From the NCBI GenBank assembly GCA_029964075.1, contig CM057142.1, positions 26,166,392 through 26,230,391 on the forward strand: a DNA stretch of 64,000 nt, written 5' to 3'. Source of the stretch: Patiria pectinifera (lineage: Eukaryota > Echinodermata > Asteroidea > Valvatida > Asterinidae). The notes beneath the pieces were generated by a model. The model was not told the DNA's origin. It ran no database searches and worked only from the letters and a program-made list of their open reading frames with translations. This document shows, in pieces, positions 55,682 to 64,000 of the stretch (position 1 is the stretch's first letter; every line of letters starts with the position of its first letter). The translations under genes were made by a program, and so were the position numbers.

Positions 55682-56160
55682 TTAAAGGGGCACCGCGTCC
55701 TGAAATCCACGAATTTTTCATGTTTTTGATTGTTTACTTATCCTATTTTAAACATCTGTTGGAAGGGAATCCAACCTAATGTCTTATCGTTCCAGAGAAA
55801 GGACGAAAAACGTGGTTGTTTATATCGGACACGACGGAGTACGCATACGTTTTCCTGTCGTTTCACTTTTGTACGATAGACGCAGCACCAATGCACAAAT
55901 GTGGTTTCTTACACATCTGCAAAAGGCGAACACTTTATGGCTGGAATCACAACTAGCATGAGCAGCCTGACTTTTTTGGGGTCGTACTAAAAGTGGAACC
56001 CAAAAGTTGTTCTCGTACGCATTGACCTCGCACAAGAATAACACAAAAAGGCCCAGTTTTTAAAGGATACACGGATGTTTATATTCTACTTTTAAATGTT
56101 CTTTCCGATTCCGGTTTTGTAGCCCAATTGGGATCATTCCTGGATGCAGTGTCCCTTTAA
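55682..56160 (+). mobile_element. TTAA-bounded MITE, family C
   Basis: TTAAAGGGGCACCGCGTCCT at the left, AGGATGCAGTGTCCCTTTAA-like at the right (CCTGGATGCAGTGTCCCTTT), TTAA at 55682-55685 and 56157-56160. No ORF. In AP2S1 intron 1 if the ATG at 55502 is correct. Confidence 0.75.
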
Positions 56161-56322
56161 CACCCCCCCCCCCCTCCCCGGACTATTTAAGAGGTCACCA
56201 ATGGTAAAAATGTTTGTATCTCACCACCTGGCATACTGTGTACAAACCAATGGGGGTCGTGACCAATATTGACCCAAGTAATAACCAAGCTGACAATGCA
56301 TGTTTCCAAAGAAGGGTTAATG

Positions 56323-56750
56323 TAATTGGGCAATTCCACGGTAACTCATGTTACATTTTTGATGTACTTTTGAGTTTCCTTGGGATGTGATTACCTTACT
56401 GAAAAGGTTTAATAACTGTTATCCCCATGGTAGATTGAGTAGACCTAGACCTACCTAAGCACCAAAGATGACATCCAGAAAAACGTGTTATGTATGATAA
56501 ACAAGACGCACAAAATTGGTTACTCACGTTACATTTTCGTATCGTGAGTAACCGAGTTTGTGCGTCTTGTTTATCATACACAACACATTTTTCTGGATGT
56601 CATCTTTGGTGCTTAGGTAGGTCTAGGTCTACTCTATCTACCATGGGGATAACAACTATTAAACCTTTTCAGTATTAGGTAATTACAGCCCAAGGAAACT
56701 CAAAAGTACATCAAAAATGTAACGTGAGTAACCGTGGAATTGCCCAATTG
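56323..56750. mobile_element. Foldback element, about 200-bp arms
   Basis: TAATTGGGCAATTCCACGGT pairs with ACCGTGGAATTGCCCAATT; GCACCAAAGATGACATCCAG and GATAAACAAGACGCACAAA pair with their inverses around a loop near 56525-56545. Confidence 0.83.
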
Positions 56751-58065
56751 TAATTTGTAACCAGTAGTGTCGGGCGACCGGTGGCTGTGTGATACACTTA
56801 GTAGTATCAGTATCACTACACTCGATCGCGCTTGTGGGTTGTGCGATCGGTCAGTCCTGTAGGAAATCTCAGACTTCTCCTCCAGAGCTGTGAAACCAAC
56901 ATAACGTTAGGTCTATTCCAACAGAGCCAGTTTCGTAACCAACGTCTGGTATATCTGAGCAATTAGAATTTTATGCAAACCCACGCACCAGCCATTCACA
57001 CTCAACTTTAGAAATTGTGACCATTGTGACGTCATTTCAATCAGAAATATGGACTAAGCCATTGATTGGTCAATTTGGCTGACATGTTTAGTAATACAAC
57101 AAGGGGTTACGGAAGACCTGATAGTGATACAAGACGCCTGCTGAATGGTCAGAATCTCGAGGTAAAGACACAGTCTTGTTTGGCATAATTAATTGCCGAA
57201 TCTGCTCGCATCATAGACCTCCATTGCACAGCAAAGGTCTATTCCACAGACTTTAGTTCTCCCTTAAATGACGTCCCTTCCTACAGATTGCCATGTGCAT
57301 CGGCATTTTGGGCATCAAATGTTTGTTGAACACGAAGTTGTAATTTTCCTACGAAGATTGCTGTCTGTGACTATGAGAGGGGTCTATACTGCCAGTGGGG
57401 TCTATACTTTTGTGCATTGCCACCCTATATCATACATGTACCATGGGGGAACCTTTGTCCTCCATGATCGATGTACATCTATTTGTAGTACATCCAACGA
57501 TTCATGTTTATCAATAGTTTGACATGATCTGGCATAATAGCCTACAACTCAAACATTCTCTCCCCCCCCAAAAAAAAAAAGGAAAAAAAGAAAAGAAATG
57601 ACAATCAATGGCTACACAGTCGAGGTGCTACATGTATTTTCCCTTTAAGAAAAGCCTCCAAGGGGAACAAAAAGAGTAAATTGAATGAAGACTGTCGAAA
57701 AAAGTCTGAATGCTACATGTAAGTCAAAAGTGTGTCCCACGCAAAGTGGGTATGCTGTCTACGAGGGGAACAAATCCAGATATGATTGATATGTGTCGAT
57801 TTTGCTGCTCTATAAATGTATCTCGTAAGAAACATCCATGGTCAGTTTGTAATGCCCTAGTAAGTATACTGTTTCCCAATCAATCTAGGAGCAAGTTTCT
57901 CTGGCACTTTGCAGCACATGTGACCAATATCACTTCAGTACATTGCGGAGGTTTATGGGAGTTTTACATGTAGGGTGAAGGCTAGGCAGTTCGAAACCAA
58001 CCAAACTGCACCATCCAAGTCTAGTGAAGTAAGAATTAATCGGTGGCTTGAATCTCTTTGGGCAG
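56751..58065. other. AP2S1 intron 1, right part
   Basis: No repeat copy or extra exon recognised; an A-rich run lies at 57570-57600. Confidence 0.4.
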
Positions 58066-58215
58066 ATTCGCTTCATCCTGATCCAGAACCGTGCCGGAAA
58101 GACGCGGCTGGCAAAGTGGTACATGTCCTTTGACGACGATGAGAAACAGAAACTGATCGAGGAAGTGCATGCCTTGGTCACAGTCAGAGATGCCAAGCAC
58201 ACCAACTTTGTAGAA
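58066..58215 (+). CDS. AP2S1: AP2S1 exon 2
   Basis: 150 bp after GGCAG, donor GTAAGT. Encodes [20 protein letters not shown], then [20 protein letters not shown] and [10 protein letters not shown]: the longin-fold N-terminus, almost identical to the human protein. Confidence 0.98.
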
Positions 58216-61200
58216 GTAAGTACAAAATAACTGTGAAAAGTATGAGAGTAAATTGTTACTACAGTATGTCCCGAAAAAAAGTGATCGTCTGACTATTTTT
58301 AAAATAACTATGAAACCGTGAGGTCAATTTTGAAAATTGTTGGTTTTGCAGATAGTCCTAAGCCTTGGCCTCAACCCCTATGAGTTTCATTTAATTTCAG
58401 TCATGGATCACTTCACAATCGTCAGTTGATCACAACGACATTTTTGGACTATGTGACTAAGTTCCTTGCCTTATTCAATTTCAGTAGTACTGTGTTAAGT
58501 AAGCTGTGTAAAATCCTTCATGTTGTGAAAAGGGCTGCGGTTGGGATTGGAATCATTTGCCTGGCTATCAGTCATCATGGCAAGACCTCAGCTTAATGCT
58601 CAAGGACAAATGATTCCAATCCCAAACCACATCAGCCTTTTTTTTTTACAACATGCCGGTTTTATCACAGCTGACATAACACGGCACTTAAATTGATGAG
58701 GGCAAGGAACTTGGTCACAGTGACAGTGTCCAAAAATATTGTTGTGTTGACAATTGTGCAGTGATGCGTTACTGAAATTACATGAACCTCTTAGGGGTTG
58801 AGGCCAAGGCTTAAGACTATCTGCACAACCAACAATTTTCAAAATTGACCACATAGTTTTGTTGTTATTTTAAAAATAGTCAGATGGACACTTTTTGGGG
58901 GGCGACACACTCTATAATAAACATGAGAGGGTCCACAAAATCCATATTGTACAGTAAGGATTCTGTGCACAAGTGCTTGCTATTAAAGCAGTTCAAAAGA
59001 GAAATTTCAGGGAGACCACTGGGAATGACTTGGAAATGAATACCAACAACACCTCACGTTCTCACTAAGATGCAATGGGTTGTGCACATTCAGGATAAAA
59101 TTAGTCATGCGTACTTGTACTTTACAAAAAGTAACCGATGCACACTCGGTCTTTGGTTACACACCAGTGTTGGAGGTCTCGAGGCCGGCCTCGGCCTCGA
59201 GGCCGGCCTCGAGGCCGATTTTCATGGCCTTGGCCTCGGCCTTGGCCTCGGAGGTGCAAGGCCTCGGCCTTGGCCTTGGCCTCGGAGCCTTCCGGCCTCG
59301 GCGAATCGGTCGAGGCCGGCTCGAGGCCGCCCATTTTGATGTGTTTTCTATTCTAATTAATTTTAATTTTTCACCGTATCAAACCCTCGAGATTCTGCCG
59401 CAATGGGTTCCGTGAAACGAACGCATATACAATGTACGCCAAATGAACTGGAAATGGTTGCATTGAACGTACTCGACCACGTACGTAGCATCTTCGCCTA
59501 GCCTGCGCTTCAGCTTTCTACGTGCGTGCAAACGTTATAACTGTTACCGCGTGCCAGACTACATAAGTCTGGCAGTATTGTACATTTTCTCGTTTCGCCT
59601 CTGTACCCCGACCTTTAAAAATGATTTGCGGCAAGGAGCGGCAAGCTTAATTAATTTTTTTTTATTGGCCACTGTTTCAGTAAAAGTCTGAACTTTCTGG
59701 GTACGATCGAGTGTACTAGTCCGTACCATTTTTTTCATAAAGATATGATAAAAACAGTTACGATTTATCAAGTAGATTTTATTTTTACACGGTGATTGAA
59801 ATAAAAGTTCCGGCTCACACGGTAATGTTTGGCGCAAATGGTCGATATGGAAAGCGCGATTTCAGAATTCGTTTTTCCATCCAAATGAATGCGAAGTTCT
59901 GAATGAATGTTTTAATAAAAGGAATCAGTATTCCTCGTGGTACCAGGATACTTTTTTGTATTTTTAGAGCCATGTTGATACTTGTTACATGTATAAGCAC
60001 GGTTTGAAATTGACTAATTTTGCGTGGTTACAGATATACGGCCAAAACCTCTGGACTCCCTACCTCTTGCCATGATCTTTAAATTCTTCGGAGCCATTGG
60101 ATTCAAATCGGATGATCCAAGAATTCATGGTCATTTTGATGAACTGAGTGATATCATGCACGCATGTTCCGTGTTGCCGTGTTGTTTGGAGCGGGATTGG
60201 CCATTGCCAGACTTTGTCTGGTGCCGCGGTACTAACAGTGATAATGCGTGGACACTTATCCCGTTGTGTGGAGCGGGATTGGAACTATGCTTTGCCCGTG
60301 CGTAACGGCGGGCCGTCTGGCATTGTCTGGTCGCATCGCGGTGTTTGCTTGGCGCGCGCCTGGACAGTGCGAAGGTCGGGGGGGGGGGTCGAAACTTTTT
60401 GGTTATGAGTGGTAAAAACCTGATTCAAAAATCAAGTTGTTGTTTATTTAATGGGGATTCCTATGATATTAAGCATTTTGATAGGTTTTGAAAATAAGAT
60501 TTATAAAACATGCTAAAAGTAAATAATGTAAATCTTACAGAATAAAAACTCAAAATTTGGCCATTTAAATTGTTGTATCTCCAAAGGGCAAACACCTATG
60601 AGCCTGATTCAAACGCCATTGATTTTGTTGTGTAATTTGCTTTCAGTGATACAAAACTTGAGATTTCTTACCTAAAAAAATAAAATTCGCCGGACTCCCT
60701 ACAAGAGGAAACCCATTGCAAGCTGTAAATTTGTAAGCCAGGCACTCCAAAACTCAGTGAATTCAAATAAAAAGATGTTAAAACTCCAAGATAATCTTAG
60801 CCTTGTTTTAGTGAATTATATCGTATTACATGTTTTGACAGCCGGCCTCGGCCTCGGCCTTGGCCTCGGAGGTGGTGGCCTCGGCCTTGGCCTTACGGTT
60901 GTGGCCTCGGCCTCGGCCTCGGCCTCGGCCTCGGAGGTTGTGGCCTCGGCCTTGGCCTCGGCCTCGGAGGTTGTGGCCTCGACTACAACACTGTTACACA
61001 CCAACATGTATGTTCCGACACCCCTATGTTCGGACACGCCCATGTTCCGACATCCCTCTGTTTAAACACCCCTATGCTCCGACACCCCTATGTTCTGACT
61101 GCTCATATTCCTAGCCCTAACCCTAACCGGGAGTAACACAATCTTATGTGCGGGTTGTCGGAACATAGAGCAGTCACCCGGTCTTTAACTGGATCACGAA

Positions 61201-63219
61201 GCACCATCAACTGCTTATGCACAAAGTCTATATTGGTTCTTTAGAGTAATTTTGGCTGCTAAAGCAGGGCAAACATGTACATAGAATTTGTTTTTTTCAC
61301 GCTCCGCCACTGGGCATGCAGAGCCACGATCTGGCAACTTTACACAATAAAAAAAGCCGGTTCAGTGATCTGAACCCCGACACGGGAATCACTGAACCGG
61401 CTATATTGATTGTGTAAAGTTGCCAGATCGAGGCTGTGCATGCCCATGGCAGAAGTATGAAAAGAGCAAATAGTACTAGTGGTGGGAGAAATCAAAGATT
61501 ATGTAATCCAGTTATCCATATTTTTTTTTCAAACCAAATACCATTTAGCAAATTTCCCCGGCGCTTCCCGTCCAGCTCACAGTCATGTCAACAAAAAGTG
61601 ACGAGTGAGGTGCCGCATGAAATGCCCTCCCAGTGACTGGGTATAGTTTGCAGGATTCAATGACCACTGGGCCTTTACAAAACACTTCAGAGCTGTAATG
61701 TTGAAAAATGGGTTGGAACCTTCTGATAGATCGAATGGGAAGGCTATTCATTTACAAGAAGACCACTAGCAAGTGAATGCAGTTACAAACAGAGAACATG
61801 GAGTAAATTGGGGAATGTTATAGTTGTTTTCTTTAGCCTGTGTCACGCAAAAAAGAAGGCTTAAATTTTTTTAAGGATGGTTTCAAATATCCAAAATTGA
61901 AACTGAATAGTATAATTCCATCCAAGTTTTAAAAAAAAAATCCTGGATTTAAATCCCACCACTAAATTGAACATGAAAATTGGAAGCAAAAAAAAATGTG
62001 AGAGGCCAAATTGTAGCCAAATGTTCACTGAGTTCACGTACAAAATGTAGCTACAAGCCTGCTCTTGTGTCCCTAGTGAGTGGTCACACTGTTCTTCTAC
62101 AGTCTATACCGACATCAGTTGATTTGTTCAGTTGTTAACCTTTTTTGGTATATATTTTTATTACACAGTTTCGTAATTTCAAGATTGTTTATAGAAGATA
62201 TGCGGGTCTCTACTTCTGCATATGCGTGGATGTTGGCGATAACAATTTATCATACTTGGAGGCAATACATAACTTTGTAGAGGTGAGTCCATATAACAAA
62301 CTAAAATTGCGAGGGAAAATGCCTGTGCCAGCATGTTGAGCATCAAGATACGATACAAATTCATATCCGTTTGTACACTAATCCACTCTAAAAGACTTTC
62401 TAAGGAATTGCTTGGATAATGATATCAACTTTCTGTTTCTGTGTTGAGGGTGCACTTTCAAGTCTATTTTTATTATATTTCTTAAAATTTGTGTTGATAA
62501 CATCTAGATACCTTGTTCAGTGAGAGTTGGTACATGTACTTTCCAAATCCACATACCGGGTAGCTTTACACTTCACATGAATTCTAAAAGAAGAAGAAAA
62601 TTTATCATGGAAACGGAAAATACATAATTATTAAACTGAATTCATGGATGTCATGAAGTTTGCTCTACGTTTGCTTTCGTGTGAAGTACGCGACAACCAT
62701 ATTTGTAAAATCTTTTCTTAGACATGTCATTGCAGTTAACATCTCGTTAAAAAAATGAGGATTCAAGTCATCAAGAATGCGTGTGTAGGGCAAAACCAAA
62801 TAATAAAATTTACATTTAAGTACAATTTCTTCATAGAAAAAAATACCTGTAGTTTATTTATTCCTGTAGACCTTCACTCAACGGACAACATCACTGTTTG
62901 ACACAATCATGAAAGCTCAATTCTCCCCAGACTTTCTCTCCATTTTGCGGGATCAAATCAGTTTAGAATTTCTTTCTTTTCTTTTCTTTTCTAATGACCA
63001 GTTTGATGTTCATTCCAGTAAGATGTTTGTGTCTTTGCTTTTATCTGCCATCTTCAGGTGCTTAACGAATATTTCCACAATGTCTGCGAGTTGGACCTGG
63101 TCTTCAACTTTTACAAAGTGTATTCCGTGGTGGATGAGATGTTCCTTGCCGGGGAGATCAGAGAAACCAGCCAAACAAAAGTCCTCAAGCAATTAACCAA
63201 CTTGTCGCAGCTGGACTGA
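58066..63219 (+). CDS. AP2S1: AP-2 adaptor complex sigma subunit (residues 2-142)
   Basis: Exons 58066-58215, 62169-62282 and 63058-63219 are all in phase 0 and encode 50, 38 and 53 residues; with the initiator Met this makes 142, the length of human AP2S1. The small sigma chain is part of the AP-2 core that recruits clathrin and binds dileucine sorting signals on endocytosed cargo at the plasma membrane. Near-identical blocks: [80 protein letters not shown] and [14 protein letters not shown]. The C-terminus (TNLSQLD) differs from human LTLNSLE. Since codon 2 follows an acceptor AG, the ATG must lie in an upstream exon; the best candidate is 55502-55504. Confidence 0.97.
58270..58902. mobile_element. 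Foldback element, about 280-bp arms
   Basis: The largest foldback here. GACTATTTTTAAAATAAC pairs with GTTATTTTAAAAATAGTC, CCTAAGCCTTGGCCTCAACC with its inverse, and GGATTGGAATCATTTG with its inverse near the loop at about 58560-58600. In AP2S1 intron 2. Confidence 0.82.
58960..59100. repeat. Fragment of a four-copy dispersed family
   Basis: GACCACTGGGAATGAC and GTTGTGCACATTCAGGATAA match 22378-22520, 39935-40090 and 48270-48440. Confidence 0.45.
59168..59332. repeat. GGCCTC/GGCCTT hexamer array 1
   Basis: Degenerate (GGCCTC)n with short inverted segments such as GAGGCCGGCCTC. The open frames through it are low-complexity and not taken as genes. Confidence 0.85.
59333..60839. other. AP2S1 intron 2, between the two hexamer arrays
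   Basis: No gene recognised. 60195-60300 has GACTTTGTCTGGTGCCGCGG, related to 52600, and a repeated GGAGCGGGATTGG. Confidence 0.4.
60840..60985. repeat. GGCCTC/GGCCTT hexamer array 2
   Basis: GGCCTCGGCCTCGGCCTTGG-type units with GGAGGTGGTGGCCTC spacers; same unit as 59168-59332, 1.5 kb away. Confidence 0.85.
61005..61130. repeat. CCTATGTTCCGACACC minisatellite and CCCTAA words
   Basis: Six or more units of about 15-16 bp (TATGTTCCGACACCCC), then AGCCCTAACCCTAACCGG, two telomere-like repeats. Confidence 0.7.
61312..61444. mobile_element. Short foldback element
   Basis: GGGCATGCAGAGCCACGATC and CAACTTTACACAAT pair with ATTG-TGTAAAGTTG, CCAGATCGAGGCTGTGCATG; AGCCGGTTCAGTGAT pairs around a loop at about 61358-61376. 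Confidence 0.78.
61445..62168. other. AP2S1 intron 2, right end
   Basis: Nothing recognised before the exon 3 acceptor. Confidence 0.35.
62169..62282 (+). CDS. AP2S1: AP2S1 exon 3
   Basis: 114 bp after CACAG, donor GTGAGT. Encodes [20 protein letters not shown], then [18 protein letters not shown]. Human has [18 protein letters not shown], so only two changes are seen here. Confidence 0.98.
62283..63057. other. AP2S1 intron 3
   Basis: AT-rich, no repeat or exon recognised. Confidence 0.4.
63058..63219 (+). CDS. AP2S1: AP2S1 exon 4 (stop)
   Basis: 162 bp after TTCAG to TGA at 63217-63219. Encodes [20 protein letters not shown], then [20 protein letters not shown] and [13 protein letters not shown]. 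The 780 bp that follow hold no canonical AATAAA, so the poly(A) site is probably beyond the window or uses a variant signal. Confidence 0.98.
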   Translation: MLNEYFHNVCELDLVFNFYKVYSVVDEMFLAGEIRETSQTKVLKQLTNLSQLD

Positions 63220-63479
63220 AAGGGCTTTATACATTTGGAACTTAGCAGATTTAACTCTTTTTATTGGGGGGGGGGGTAGTAGATCAAAAGTGAAGAACAT
63301 AAAGTTAGTGCCACTACATTGTGCTCAGAGAATCTTGTGTTACAATGTAAGTGTTCTTGGATATGCAGTACAGTGATTGTTACAATGTACACATTCATGC
63401 TGAAAGAATTATCAGTTGTCAGTTCATTGATACTTGCATGTTCATGTATTTGTGTACATCACTGTAATATTAGCCCTGC

Positions 63480-63817
63480 AGTCACACAGTCAAAAAATCA
63501 ATCCTCTTCCCTTGCCTTTTACACAGGCTAGTCACCAACAGCCAGATCATATTTCAAGCAAGCACTGTGACTGTGTCAAATTCAGTCAACAGACCAAGCT
63601 GGCAAGACGTAGGCACAGCCGGCTCATCAATTAATCAATCACCTACAGTCAAAGCATAGCTGTAACAAGTTACATGTACATACATGTATAAACAGTCACA
63701 GCCAGTCAATCCTGCTTTATAAAGGCTGGGAGTTCTTAACTGTTGAAAACAGTCACTTGATTGATTTTGACTGAAAAGACAACTTTTCACAATGTAGGTT
63801 TGCATTGGAGGGTTAAT
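63480..63817 (+). mobile_element. MITE family D, copy 2
   Basis: Matches 11960-12302 along its length (GGCTAGTCACCA, CAAGCAAGCACTGTGACT, ATCCTGCTTTATAAAGGCTGG, GTTGAAAACAGTC), ending GGAGGGTTAA. Lies in the downstream region of AP2S1. Confidence 0.65.
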
Positions 63818-64000
63818 GTTAAAGTGTGGCTTCGAGTTCCCTGTTGTGCACAAGAATAAGAGTTTTCAGGTTCAAATTTTAAAGAATAAGGTACTAGGTG
63901 CAAGGATTTTTACAGTGGACTCAAATCAAAGTTGGAAGTTGTATCAAAGGTGACGTCTGTGTACAAAATATTCTCTGCAGTTACACGTACATGTATATAT

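Noticed and set aside
59122-61114. Arg/Pro/Ala-rich open frames over the GGCCTC arrays
   Set aside because: Low-complexity translations of a hexamer repeat; open in several frames at once.

Overview
This is an animal nuclear genome window: small exons with GT-AG borders, long AT-rich introns, tRNA-derived SINEs and many short inverted-repeat elements. Frequent runs of the self-complementary TGTACA/ACATGT hexamer, and proteins close to their vertebrate orthologues, suggest a marine invertebrate deuterostome, most likely an echinoderm. The organism is inferred; the sequence alone does not prove it.

Three host genes are supported. (1) PTK7 on the + strand, 14662-28742: eleven exons give six Ig domains (matching Ig2-Ig7 of vertebrate PTK7), one transmembrane helix, an Ala-rich juxtamembrane segment and a tyrosine pseudokinase. 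The signal-peptide and Ig1 exons are not visible and probably lie left of the window or in the 5' 14.6 kb. (2) POLR1C (RPAC1, shared subunit of RNA polymerases I and III) on the - strand, 55143-40322: all eleven exons were recovered and give 345 residues, against 346 in human. (3) AP2S1 (sigma subunit of the AP-2 clathrin adaptor) on the + strand, 58066-63219: three exons give residues 2-142. The ATG-only first exon is probably at 55502-55504, which would make POLR1C and AP2S1 a head-to-head pair with about 360 bp between start codons.

Layout: 1-14.6 kb holds no recognised exon and is dense in short non-autonomous elements. 14.7-28.7 kb is PTK7. 28.7-37.4 kb is AT-rich downstream sequence with several foldback elements and possible distal poly(A) signals. 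37.9-39.0 kb is a broken DIRS-like tyrosine-recombinase retroelement fossil. 40.3-55.1 kb is POLR1C, whose introns carry SINEs, foldbacks, a 101-bp satellite array and a tandem amplification of its own exon 4. 55.2-63.2 kb is AP2S1.

The three genes share no pathway: Wnt/planar polarity signalling, transcription, and endocytosis. The most unusual structure is in the repeats. There are at least five families of short elements bounded by TTAA, sister repeat families with the same header and different internal motifs, and host exon sequence copied into an intron with its 5' splice site.
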